Below, one piece after another: positions 53,462-64,000 of a stretch of DNA of 64,000 nucleotides (its first letter is position 1; each line of letters opens with the position of its first letter). The notes under the pieces are model-generated. The model did not search any database and had not been told where the DNA came from. It saw nothing but the letters and a program-made list of their open reading frames with translations. The position numbers and the translations under genes were made by a program. This stretch comes from Sapria himalayana (taxonomy: Eukaryota; Streptophyta; Magnoliopsida; Malpighiales; Rafflesiaceae), in assembly GCA_029783825.1 (NCBI GenBank), contig JAREIK010012355.1:1-64000 (forward strand), in the 5' to 3' direction.

Positions 53462-55500
53462 TAGAGGTGTCAAACGGGCTGGGCCAACCCGGCCCGGTGC
53501 TTTTTTTGAGCACGGGCATGCTTTCGTGCCTGGCTCGGCACGGCACGGCACGACCAGCCAAGCCGAGCTCGAGCGAGCTAGTAAAATTTTTTTTTAAAAA
53601 AAAATTTTAATAATTTTTAAAATTTTTATTTTATTTATATAAATTATTAAATTAAATATAAAATTTTAGATTATGTCTAATATTATATATTTATAATATG
53701 AAAAATATTAAAATTTAGTAAAATAACAAAGTTTAAAATTTTTTTATAATGTAATATAAAATTAGTTTAAAATTTATTAGAATTATATAATATAGTTATA
53801 AATTTTTAAATGAAAAATTAAAACAAAAAAATAAATAAATCAATACATTTTGTTTAGAAAAATAAAAATTAAAAAACATAAGCAACTCAAATTAAAAATG
53901 ACCAATCAGTCATTTGATAATAAATGTCTGAACCAAACAAATTACAGTTTCAACATAAAGTATAAATAAAGCGTACAATCAAAAAAAACAAAACATCGAA
54001 ATCAAAAAAGTAGTATCATCATTAATCATCAATCGGCATATCATGAGCATCATCAGCCGCAACATCAAGATAAGTATCATATGGATCATCATCATCAACA
54101 ATCACTCCTCCGCAATCGTAGTGGATGTGGCTGCAGTCCCTGTCCCAGTCCCAGCTCCAGCACGATCATGGATGCTATACCTCAAATCCTCCCAATCCTT
54201 CAAACAAGCCAATGCCTCAATAAATATCTGAATGTAATCTCATCTCCTATCCGAAATCACATACAGTGCAATAGAAAAGTAGATTTCGATGCTACGCTCG
54301 ACACCGGAGGAGTCAGTAGATCCGTGTCATCCTAGATAGCACGGGAAAGGTGGACTCATATGATTTCCACCACTGTAATATATCAATATTCTTAGTATCA
54401 GAATGTGATATGATTGAGCAGTAATCGGTATCTAAGTACTGAGAAAGCTTGCTCCTATGTGATGGTCCACCCTTATGTTTCCCCCTCGCTAGCTGAATGG
54501 AAAAATAGTCATCTCCGAACAAGGTATCAATACCGTAATCTTAGTCTCACTACTACTAGCACCATACCTAGTACCATAGTATGTGAATAGGTCAATTAAC
54601 TTCTCATGAATGAACCCTTCAGGTGGCTCTTCCAGGTTCATGCACGAGGAAATGTAGGTCAAAGTGTTTTCTACCCCTTTCACCTTAACCCTAGGGTCCA
54701 TGCATGCAGCGAGGTAATAAAGAGATGGAACAGTAGACTAGTACTTCAAGTACTTGTTTCCATCTCTGCAACCATATGGCTAAGTTTCAGGTCAGCTCAA
54801 TACTTCTTAAACATGCTACTAATGTTGCATATGCACCGAGTGCAATGCAAGTAGTGGGCATATAAACTGACGAACACATGTTCGTCGTGTCATAAAAAAT
54901 CTTCAGGAATTTCATAAATAAATTTCTGAAGCCAGTCAGTATCATCATAATAAGTTCGTCACTTTACTATTAACGTAGTCGGATATCATGTGTTCATATC
55001 CAACACATGATTCTAATATCAGGTACGTGTAATTCCAACGTGTTCTCCTCCGATTGTAATTTCTTCTTCTTAAGATTCACAGATAAACAAAGACTACCAA
55101 ACTCTTATTGTCTACGAGGAGTGCAGATATATTTTAGTGCATTACATATATTATCCAACGTGGGGAACACACCTTCATACTCGCTTGAACAATCACGTTA
55201 ATCACGTGACACATGCATCTGACATGAAAATCTCTCCTAATGGTGCGTCTCTAATATTCCTAACAACATGTTGATCACTACTCCATTATTAGATGCGTTA
55301 TCGAATGTGACTCTAAAATTTTATTTTGAATTTTATATTCCCTAAAGATTTTCATCATACACTCAAAAATGGCCGGCTATCATGAGGATGAAAATCACAG
55401 AGAATCCTAATTTTTTTATTCAGACATAGTTTTTTACATAGATGTACTTCTTTTTCATCATTAATATAATTTTTTATCTATCAGTTGTATTAAAATATCT
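53462..55500 (-). mobile_element. hAT transposon, truncated at its 5' end
   Basis: The terminus TAGAGGTGTCAAACGGGC, followed by the GC-rich subterminal 'ggcccgg' and 'cacggcacgg' stretches, is typical of plant hAT elements. The minus-strand transposase remnant lies inside. No matching terminus was found to the right, so the 5' portion and its TIR are missing. The 8-bp target duplication cannot be tested. Confidence 0.8.
54022..55480 (-). pseudogene. hAT transposase, RICESLEEPER-like, broken
   Basis: hAT transposases cut and paste DNA with an RNase H-like core and dimerise through a C-terminal domain. In minus-strand order, across frames: 'ILCDFHPHDSRPF' and 'DNASNNGVVIN' (about 55430-55280), 'CMCHVINVIVQASMKV' (55210-55160; family C.AHILNL.V..GL), 'RRTRWNYTYLILES' (55040; family PTRWNSTY.ML), 'AACMDPRVKVKGVE' (54700), and the dimerisation domain 'SKLSQYLDTDYCSI', 'DILQWWKSYESTFPVLSRMT', 'LTPPVSSVASKSTF' (54450-54280). 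The tail 'ALACLKDWEDLRYSIHDRAG' and an acidic end 'MPIDD' stop at 54022. Several stops and frameshifts, and no zinc-finger BED N terminus. Confidence 0.88.
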
Positions 55501-56570
55501 TTAAAAATTGATAAATATACAAACCAATAACTGATTTTCAATATAGATAATATATAGTGTCTTCAATCATTTTATAAGGTTATTGATGTCTATCTACCCA
55601 TCTTTTAATAAACAGTATATATAGTTAAACAAATATCTTCATATAGTATAATAGATATAGACACATATCCTCGGAATGATCAGGTCCCGTAAGAAAGTCA
55701 TTGTGTTGTGGTCTCCCACACTAGGATAGAGAGTCAAATATCTATACATAGAGGTGATTAGGTTCTAAAATTTATCTATTAGACAAATATATTGATATGT
55801 ATATATCTATTGAAAAAATAGATACAATTTCGCATATTTTAGATACATTGTTTAATAGTTCTAAGAAACAAACTGCTTTAAGTACTATATTTTTCTATTT
55901 ATTTTTAATTGGTTATAACAAATTATTTTTTAAAAAAAAAATATATTTGTCAAATAATTAAGAAACTATCCAAATATTTCTATCGATTACATAAGTGATA
56001 ACTTATTTTTAAATACAAATATTTTTACACACACATCAATTTGTATTTATGCATAGATTGTTATACACGAAGTCATACTAATTTTTCCTAATTTTTAATA
56101 AAACAACATAATAAAAATTACTACTAATACAAAGCTAAAATAATCTATTGTTTGATTAAATAAAAAAAATTATAAAATATATGATTTAACAAATAACACA
56201 AAATAATTATATGTATTATTTAAAGTAAAAAAAATATTTTTATGATTATAGAAGTCTTTAAAAATATAATGACTAAAAGATTTTGTTTGATAATTTGAAA
56301 TAAAAATTCAACTTTTCATCAACTTTAAAAGAAAATAAGTGAATTTTACATATTAATATATAGATGTTTTAATTACATCAAAAAAATTTTGATGATTTAA
56401 AAATAATGTTGTAGTCTCGTTATTAAATGAATATTTTAATGATTCAAATTTATAATGACTAGAAGATTTTAATTTTATGCCTTAATAATTATTTCTTATT
56501 CTATTAATAAAAAATAAATTGATTTCATATAATTAAAACCATAAAAAATATATATATATTTATGTATGTA

Positions 56571-56614
<44 letters not shown>

Positions 56615-57720
56615 GAACTAATTTATTATTATATAATATTATTTTATTTATTTATGAAATAATATCATTTATGGTTAAATAAAAATGTATTTCATTTTTT
56701 TAATTTAAATTATTTATTTTTTATAAATTTAGTTTACTTTTATATTTTTGTCTCTTTATTTTCTATATATTTACTTCCAATTTTGTATTTATAGTTTCTT
56801 TTAAAAAAAATGCTAAGGCATTAAGCACTTAACATTTTTTTATCTTTCAACAACGAAGAGAGGAGAAGCGAAACGAGATTATGGGAGCAACCTACAAAAT
56901 CAACCTCTTCTTTTTACTAAGTAATATTATCATTGCTCTACTGCTTCGGAATACTATTTACATATCTCTGTCTCTCTCGATTTGATTACCACTGCTGGAT
57001 TTAAATTTTTAGGGTTATATTGTTTTTCAAATACTAAATGTTTGCATATTATTTTCTGCTTCTGTAACTTAAGAAAAAAAATTATGCTTAATGATTTCTA
57101 ATTTTGTAACTTAAGAAAAACCAAACTTAATGTTTATGAGTTCTATTTTTGTTGTCTCCAAAAATATTATAAATAGATAACATTATATATAAACTTTTAT
57201 ACTTTTATATATCATATGCCATATATATAAAAGTCTATACTTTAATATATATAAACATATTGTATTATATATAAACATTGATATGTTTATATAAACATAT
57301 AATGTTATATATAAATATTTATACATATGTATTAATATTTATAAATATCAATACAAATTTTCATAAAACTATCCATTTATATAATTTTTTATATAGCAAT
57401 TATATAACATATAAAATGTTTATACATTTTTGGAAACATTTATATAACATATTAATTATTATATAAATATATAATTTTTATAATGTTTATATAAATGTGA
57501 TATATATACCATATAATATTTATAAAAGTGTTAGATATATATAATTATATTTAAGTAATATTTATAAAAATATTTTAAACACAAATATTATATCAAAACA
57601 CTTGTATAATTATATAATCATATTCCATTATATAAAAGTATTTATAATTATATTTAGTTTTAATCAGAATAAAGCAATGAGCAAAGCCATTTGTAAAAAA
57701 GCTCTCTTTTGCAAATAAGC
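55501..57720. other. AT-rich interval with a (TG)n microsatellite
   Basis: About 56100-56560 is the second copy of the repeat at 48290-49000. A (TG)n run lies at 56574-56612. 56840-57010 is GC-richer, but no gene is recognised there. 57170-57670 is rich in 'tttatataaacat' units. No coding signal. Confidence 0.5.
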
Positions 57721-57727
57721 AAAAGAT

Positions 57728-59060
57728 TTAGCTGACATAGTTGGTGCAATTGAGAATGCTCATCTTTATCGCGGTAAGGGGGAGAGGTGATGCGCTCCGC
57801 TGTCTCTGATTGATAAAATGTATTGCATTGTGTCATTTATCATTATCCAAGAGGATAACACAAAGTATGTTTGATATCATCGATGAGATCTTGAGCCATC
57901 CCAATGCTCAGATATAGGTGGTGCTACACCTTGCAAGTTAATTTCTTTCCAACATGACCCATTATATCATCAAAGCTCCATTTATCTTCTTCCCCTTTAA
58001 ACTTCACAGAACACAACTATTGGTGCTTTGAAACCCTTTGTTCGAGCATTCCTACTTCTTGTAGATAATGATGATGTAGCCTGTGTGACCTCAAAGTACC
58101 TATAGTAGCTTTCTAATCAAAACACTACTATTAGAACGGGCTCAACTTTAGCCCTGGGAGTTCTTCCTTATATGTTATTGGCTCACATATCGAGAGAGGT
58201 TGTCTTCAAGCTCTGTTAGATTGAGGTGCGGATTGATATGAGATCAGAGATGTCGAAGCAACGGTGAATGCTATCAGATGGCTCATCTCTTTGTCTCAAA
58301 CTTTCCCATGAAAGATTGTCTCCTAGTTCTTGCTTACTCATCTATTATCTGATAAAGGAAAAGGTAATGGCTTGTTTATTTGAAGCTCTGGCTGACTATT
58401 TTGTCGATAACATAGGATATGTTGGTTCATGGGTTAGTGAGTCAACCATTTAAAAATCATGGTGTGAGCTTACATTCTTTATGATGTATCATCTTCTCCT
58501 TCAAAATCACATCTAGCAGCTGAAATGAAGAAGACACTGAGGTAGTGATGTTCTTTGATGAAAACATGATTATAATTTGGTGATGGGCATTACTAAGAAG
58601 TTGTGGAGAAGATTGATAGATTATGCGAGGCTACTGCAATAACTCTACAAAGGATTCTGCATATTAAGAAGACCTTAGTCAAGTGCATATCTTTTAGGAT
58701 AAACTAGAACAGATTGTTCCCTCAATGTAGTTATACTATGTAGTGTGTGAATCACCATCCTCATGATCTTCTGCTTGTTTTTTCGTTTTTCTTTTTTATT
58801 GATAATGGGCGTGCTTTAATTGCAAGTGCCTGCCACATGTTATTCCTGTTTTGTGCAGCTACTTTAATTTCCTTGTTATAGTAAAGCAGTGATGTCTAGA
58901 TTAGTTATTTCAATTGGTGGATCGCAATATTCTTTAAGGAAGGCATCAATATTTGTGCTGCTGGACTATCATTGTGAAGATAGAATTGAAGCCTTGCTAG
59001 AGGAGAGGCCTAGAAAGATCATGCTCTGCCTTGATCTCTTGTGGATTCTCCAGCAGCACT
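57728..59060 (+). pseudogene. TBCD: Tubulin-folding cofactor D (TBCD) gene fragment
   Basis: TBCD is a large HEAT-repeat chaperone that captures beta-tubulin and helps assemble alpha/beta dimers in the cytosol. In plus-strand, collinear but frame-shifted order: 'GAIENAHLYRGKG' (57745) followed, after a one-base deletion, by 'GEVMRSAVS'; 'DIIDEILSHPNAQI' (57875); 'LKPFVRAFLLLVDNDDVACV' (58030); 'GSTLALGVLPYMLLA' (58145); 'DVEATVNAIRWLISLSQTFP'; 'KEKVMACLFEALADYFVDN' with 'GYVGSWVSEST' (58345-58450); 'VVEKIDRLCEATAITLQRIL' (58600); 'VQLL' with 'FPCYSKAVMSRLVISIGGSQ' and 'SLRKASIFVLLDY' (58855-58970). These follow the central and C-terminal part of the ~1200-residue plant protein. Intron-like stretches remain (ending 'cttcacag' near 57997, and another around 58750-58850), suggesting a genomic rather than a processed copy. 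Many stops; not functional. Confidence 0.85.
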
Positions 59061-59501
59061 GAGGATGTGACAGATTTATTGTACGTACTTTTAAGGTATG
59101 GCATCATATTTTCTAAATGAAATTCTAACATGATGGGTGTTATGAACATCGCTATCAAATTCTTGTATGATCTAAAATAACTTAGCTTTTTTATAGTTTC
59201 ATATGAACATTGCTGTTTTGGTTTAGGGTTGCTATGAACGATAGGAGAGAAAGAGAGAGAGAGGGAAGAAAGAAGAAGAGAAAAAAATAGAAAAATATTA
59301 TTTAAATCATAAAGTGGATTTTTGAATATACTATCTTAGGAATGTGTGTGTGTGTGTGTGTGTGTGTATTGAAGTGTATACATGTAAGAAAAATAATAAA
59401 AAATGAGTAATCTTTTATAAGTTTGTGCCTTGTGGTACCCAACAAGTCAAATGCTCCCAAGCAAATAAAAAAAACAAAATTAAATACTTAATAATCATGA
59501 T

Positions 59502-59534
<33 letters not shown>

Positions 59535-60094
59535 TATATATATGTATGTATGTATGTATACAAGTATACACAATACTATATGTATGGTATGGTTTGGGAC
59601 ATCCTACAATTTAAGTGTTCAAATAAATAAAAAACAAAAATGTAATAATAATGATAAATAAATAAATAAAATAAATAAAAAAACACACACACACACAAAT
59701 GTATATATGCAAGAAAAAAAATGAGCATACTTTTTAAAAATCAGGAGTGATTATTCTATAACAAAAGTAATAAAAATAAGGCATTGAGGTACCACCTAGT
59801 TCACATGACTCTTGCATAGGTCTGAGATTTGTGAGTTTAATATCTTGATAGTTTTATCTCTAAAAATCATAGAATATTATATTGTTATGTCTGATAATTC
59901 ACAAAGTAGTAAAAATAATAAATTTTTTTATTCCTAGATAAGAGTACTTATTATCATACTAGTGCATTACCTCATAATATATCTCATACTTCATGATATA
60001 TACCTTAGGGTATATATTGTGTATGATGCTTGAAATTGGGGTAAATTTTATCTTTATTAAGTTAAAATATCAGATGAACATTCCTTTTTTATAT
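59061..60094. repeat. Microsatellite-rich interval
   Basis: (GT)n at about 59346-59368, (CATA)n-(TA)n-(TATG)n palindrome at 59500-59560, AAAT and CA runs at 59655-59697. 59424-59480 and 59588-59640 look like diverged direct repeats ('gtacccaacaagtcaaatg' against 'gacatcctacaatttaagtg'), each followed by an A-rich tail. No gene recognised. Confidence 0.7.
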
Positions 60095-60109
60095 TGTTTA
60101 TTATTATTA

Positions 60110-60140
<31 letters not shown>

Positions 60141-60440
60141 ATTTTTTTTATTTTATTTTTATTTATTTTTATTTTATTTTTATTTTTTTTTATTTATTTT
60201 TATTTTATTTTATTTTATTTTTATTTTATTTTTATTTTTTTTTATTTTATTTTTTTTTATTTTTTTTATTTTTATTTTATTTTTATTTTATTTTTATTTT
60301 ATTTTTTTTTATTTTTATTTTATTTTATTTTATTTTTATTTTATTTTATTTTTATTTTATTTTTTTTTTTTATTTTGTTTTTATTTTTTTATTTTATTTT
60401 TTTTATTTATTTTTTTGTTTTTATTTTTTTTTATTTGTAT
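60095..60440 (+). repeat. (TTTTA)n low-complexity tract
   Basis: About 345 bp of TTTTA/TTTA/TTTTTTTTA units on the plus strand. It produces long Phe/Tyr/Ile/Leu frames that mimic membrane proteins but are simple-repeat translations. Confidence 0.95.
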
Positions 60441-60623
60441 TAATTAATGTTTCATGTATGATCACAATTCATAATGGAGATGTATTTATTAGGAAATATA
60501 TAATAATCAAATTATAAAGAATTTATTTAAAAATATCTAAGTATTACACACACACACACAAAGTAAAATATCAAAAGTTTGAATAAAGATTTATGATGGG
60601 TTAATTTTCAAAGCCTTTTCTTA

Positions 60624-60790
60624 ACAACTTGACTGGGAAGGCAGTCATTTTAAAACTCAAGTGGAGAATAGAATACAAAGGTGACCTACCTTGTGTTCTT
60701 TTCCTGTGCATTGCATTTTTTTCTCATTTTTTTTTTCTATGGTTTCTTTCAGGTTTCCTTGCTTCAGTGGATTCCTATATGAACCTACAG
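60624..60790 (+). pseudogene. snRNP Sm F gene fragment with one intron
   Basis: Sm F is one of seven proteins forming the ring on spliceosomal snRNAs. Exon-like sequence to 60680 reads '[18 protein letters not shown]' then 'RIEYK' (plant Sm [26 protein letters not shown]). A 72-base intron with GT at 60681-60682, a T-rich tract and 'tttctttcag' ending at 60752 follows. The next exon gives '[13 protein letters not shown]' (60753-60790). Splicing restores tac-aaa-g/gt. After 'MNLQ' the expected 'LxNTEEYIDGQ' is missing; the base after the exon is GC instead of GT. The upstream start is not recognisable. This is the Sm1 half of an ~85-residue protein, so a captured or truncated genomic fragment. 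Confidence 0.85.
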
Positions 60791-62401
60791 GCATACAAAA
60801 ATTCAATACCACGTAGCCTGTGGTCATTTACACTTATATTTTCCTTTTGTTTGCCACTTTTAATGAGTTTTGCTCGGAAATAATACATTTTAAATAAAAA
60901 ATCCAAAATATAATGCTAGTTTGAAAAATATTACCAAACTAATGTGTCTGGAAATAGCGTGGCAATTTGCATTGTTGTGAACGATGGTCATTGCCATGCT
61001 ATTAAATTTTAAAAATCAAAGGCCAACGTTGTGAATGGCGGCTATTAAATTTTAAAATTTTAAAATGTGTGCATTGGGAATAACGAGAGTGTGTGGCATC
61101 CAATCTAATCAAAAACAAAGTTGAACAAGCCGTATCCATAGATATTTGTTCCAGAAGTACATCCACCGCCCTGGCTGCCACTACAAATATCACTCCAGTT
61201 CTTAGGAATTCATACCTAAAAGAAGCCATAAAACTTCTCACCGTAGCCACCTCTCCTCCTCCTCCATTTCTTTCATTTAGTCAATTTGAACCCATTGGAG
61301 AAGGACTTAAGCTTGCCATTAGAAGCACTGACAAAGAAAGAAAATGTGATAAGGGTTTTACATGTGATGGAGAGGAAGAAAAGAAACATCATGATTACTA
61401 GAGAGTGTGTGGCAAGCATAGAGAGCGTAGTAAGAGGAGTTGGAGAAAATGGAAATTGTTAGATTAGAAACATTTCCTCTATTCTCTTTAAGGAATCATT
61501 CAAAAGTAGATATTGACCGGAAATTTATGGAACTTAAGTGCATCATAGACACTTATTCGACTAGATGAGTTGTTTTATATGTGGGTAAACTTAATTGGGT
61601 CTCTGATATCTAGCAAAATTATGGTTGGCAGGCACGTAACAACATTACAGAGTATATTATCATAGAGAAGCAAAGTCTAATATGTGGAATAGGTAGCAAG
61701 GCTCGAAAAGCATGGCTCATGGGAATCGCCACATTCTAAACATACATCAAGTGTAAAGTAGGCTTTCCCTCTCTGGAGACTATTTGTGAACATTATCTAG
61801 TCTTTGTTCTAGTTGGAAGCCTTAATCTTAGCCTCAATCTCAACGGGTAAAATGATTATTTTTTTTTCTTTTTTCACTCAGATTTTTCTAGTGTAATATA
61901 TCAGTCACTTATGCTACCCATCAATGACTCAAATACACACCCACAAAGACACACACAAACACATAAACCCACACACTTATTCATATGTATCATCATGTCA
62001 ACTATTATATATATGTGTGCATAAACACTTCATATCTCACTAGTCATGCATTTGACTAAGTTTTAAAAAAGAAGAAAAATTGGTGTAGAAGCAAAACATC
62101 TACTAGTGAGAGTGGCTCTTGCTAGGAAAATATTGAATATGGATTACTTAAAAAAGTGCAACATGCAGTTCCAATTGCTCCATTAACCTCGATAAAGAAA
62201 CTCAAGTTTGAAACCATGAGTTCATTTCTGTAGGTTCTTCTCGCTCGAGTTTAGTGTCATGGCTCTAGTGGTTTAAAAAAAAAATAGGGGTGATGATAAG
62301 GTGCCTATTATTTTTATTAAATATGAAATATGATCTTGTCTACTCAAATATAACTATATCCTCTTCTTCCTATTAAATGATTTGTTTTTTTTTCTTTAAT
62401 C
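60791..62401. other. Interval with weak coding-like open frame, unassigned
   Basis: 61093-61401 is open for about 100 codons on the plus strand but lacks an ATG at its start and has no motif I can name (a Pro-rich 'PPPPFLSF' patch and a Lys/Glu-rich end). Codon composition is less AT-biased than the surroundings, so it may be another gene fragment. 61900-62000 contains short CA-rich runs. Nothing else recognised. Confidence 0.4.
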
Positions 62402-62701
62402 ATGATTTTGAGTGATCCTGTCAACTTCAACAAATTAAGGGATGCTTGCCACAAGTGGCTTCTCCATTTCAATCCAGAGAAAACCATCAAGTTAAATTCA
62501 TCTTCTTCATCTTCCATTTTTGCATCATCTCTTGATCAAACTACCAACTTAACTTGGCCACTCACTTGGGAATCTGTATGGCCAAGATGCAATATTGAAA
62601 GCAAAAATGAATCCAACCTTGTTCTCATGTCAAACCCAAATTCAAGCCCAAATTTGGCATCATCAAGCAAGGCAGACATTGATGAAGGTCTTGATTTTTA
62701 A
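62402..62701 (+). pseudogene. Possible SMXL4/5-like (Clp-ATPase family) gene fragment
   Basis: An open frame of 99 codons, 'MILSDPVNFNKLRDACHKWL' onward. The middle has a Ser-rich stretch, then 'LTWPLTWESVWPR', 'LVLMSNPNSSPNLASSSKA' and 'DIDEGLDF'. In SMXL4/5-type proteins, which are relatives of Clp chaperones acting in vascular development, a 'KWN..C..LH' segment is followed by Ser-rich sequence, a WP motif and 'SNPNS.PNSASSS' just before the conserved C-terminal region. The order fits, but this is recognition by eye with no ATPase domain present, so I keep it tentative. If right, it is a short internal exon piece ending in an artificial stop; it could instead be an unrelated plant protein. 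Confidence 0.4.
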
Positions 62702-63129
62702 AATTCAATCACGTCGTAATGTCCACCATTCACAATGATGGCCATTGCCAAGCTGTTTCCAGATGCACTAGTTCGGTAATATTTTTTAACAAGCATCATA
62801 TTTTGGTTTTTTTATTTAAAACAGATTATTTCTGTAGAAAACTTTTTTCTAATTTTCTTATAATTAATCATGGACTGATGGGTGAAGCTGGGAAACAAAA
62901 AATATGTTGATCGATAGTTCACTAGAAATCTTGGAGAAATCTTGATTCGGTAATTTAAAAATAAGCTCATTATTATCTCTTTGTGTGAAATTTCTAGCCA
63001 ATGGCAATTGGTATTGCATGCACTAGTCTTTGTGTTTATCAGTGGTATTGTGTTGTGTTCTTTATTGGTTTGTAAATTTAATATGTTATGCTCCATGTGT
63101 CGGTGTAACAATGTTCTCTATCTGCGTTG
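62702..63129. other. Non-coding interval
   Basis: AT-rich with no motif recognised. The open frames on both strands here are short and overlap. Confidence 0.5.
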
Positions 63130-64000
63130 AGTACCAGAAGGACAAAGAACTAAAAGATGTTGAATATTCCTGGAAGACCTATATATGTGTTTTTTAAGCC
63201 CTAGATTATTTCCTTTTGTTGTCTTTGATGGTATGTGTAGCTGCATGAAAGTACATATGTTTGTGTTTACACGCACACACATGGGCACATACATACATGC
63301 ACAAGTATACATACATGCAATTGATCGTAAGGTTAAAAAAATGTTGTTGGAAGAGCATCTAGATAAAAAAAGGCATTGGCAGATACAAGGAAGTAGTTGG
63401 AGGAGGAGAGAAAATGCAGACTAGAACTAAAGGAAGCATTGCAGATGGCCATGGAGGGACATGCTCGAGTACTAGAGTATTATATAGATTTTGAGGAGCT
63501 GGAGAAGAGAAAGCAACATCAATTTCACAGACAGATTATACTTTGTGTACTATCATTAGATACATCGATGAAAAATAATATGTAATCAAGTTTTGTTATG
63601 TTTCTATGTTAACTATGTAACTTATTATATTAGAATATTTTTTTAACTAATTTTATTTTTCGTTAATTATAAATAATTATTTATAGTTTATGTTTTTTTA
63701 AAATTTAATATAAAAATTTAAAAATATGTATTTAAGTTTTATGTAAATAATTAAAAATGTTAAAATAATTTTAGAAAGAAAATAGCTAGGGATTTTCCTT
63801 GCTAATATAACTAGGAAATTTTCTCTCGCTAATATAACTTATAATTTTTCACTCTCTAGTTTTGCTAGGTAATATTTCCTCTCTAATTTTGCTAAAAAAT
63901 ATATTTTCTCATTAAATTTTGTGACAAGCACTTTACCTTGGGAAATGTTTCGTCGTTAATCCATCATTAATCTATCATTATATCCACTTTAGCGATGAAA
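63130..64000 (+). mobile_element. CACTA-like element right end, cut by window edge
   Basis: From about 63495 it matches the single 290-bp segment of the family (box 'gagaagagaaagcaacatca', then 'actatcattagatacatc'), followed by subterminal units 'tagctaggga' and 'ttgctaatataac' and the near-terminal 'taatccatcattaatctatc' and 'tttagcgatgaaa'. In copy B the terminus lies about 56 bp beyond that last motif, so the element should end just past 64000. Its left limit is not defined. Confidence 0.65.
63397..63585 (+). pseudogene. Open frame over the conserved KRKQHQ box of the CACTA-like family
   Basis: 62 codons, '[20 protein letters not shown]' at the start and '[18 protein letters not shown]' later. 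Charged, probably helical or coiled-coil. Other copies carry the same box after an in-frame TGA, so this may be the least damaged version of an ancestral exon. I cannot name the protein. It could also be a chance frame. Confidence 0.35.

Noticed and set aside
59993..60517. 174-codon Phe/Tyr/Leu frame resembling a multi-pass membrane protein
   Set aside because: Produced by a (TTTTA)n tract; two overlapping frames show the same composition.

Overview
This is a stretch of very AT-rich flowering-plant nuclear DNA, made almost entirely of transposable-element debris and tetranucleotide arrays. The plant assignment rests on remnants of Copia and LINE pol genes, a RICESLEEPER-type hAT transposase, CACTA-like termini, and broken pieces of plant-type ARF1, tubulin-folding cofactor D (TBCD), snRNP Sm F and possibly an SMXL gene. 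I found no intact protein-coding gene, rRNA or tRNA. I cannot place the species, nor choose between monocot and dicot.

Layout. Six blocks of degenerate TATC/GATA repeat (640-7560, 14053-14925, 29521-31610, 32986-38170, 42926-46766, 51961-53461) make up about 20 kb, roughly a third of the window. The TATC-rich strand flips abruptly inside the first block. Between the blocks lie several copies of one CACTA-like family: 1-330 (fragment), 7740-14052, 14926-18485 (inverted), 38171-41954, and 63130-64000 (cut by the window end). A related left terminus with a long subterminal repeat array sits at 46767-48095. The copies at 7740-14052 and 14926-18485 form a giant imperfect inverted repeat around a small TATC block.

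From 20.5 to 25.3 kb there is a decayed minus-strand Copia pol (integrase, reverse transcriptase, RNase H, with the RNase H part tandemly duplicated) followed by a minus-strand LINE reverse transcriptase. From 26 to 28.3 kb lies a tandem AT-rich repeat with a period near 540 bp, then an ARF1 pseudogene at 28.6-29.15 kb. A Copia gag fragment with its adjoining TATC array occurs twice in opposite orientation (about 30.2-32.8 kb and 50.8-53.0 kb). The array is therefore part of the duplicated unit and abuts the retroelement's primer-binding site, so the TATC DNA may derive from, or have expanded within, an LTR.

The right end (53.5-64 kb) holds a truncated hAT element and then a same-strand cluster of host gene fragments (TBCD, Sm F with an intron still recognisable, and an SMXL-like piece), ending in another CACTA-like terminus. 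This looks like gene-fragment capture by a transposon, but that is inference.

The long Tyr-Leu-Ser-Ile, Phe/Tyr/Leu and Ala/Val open frames in the window are translations of simple repeats, not genes. The elements worth following up are the microsatellite-bearing retroelement duplication, the large foldback, the CACTA-like family with a shared internal duplication, and the gene-fragment cluster.
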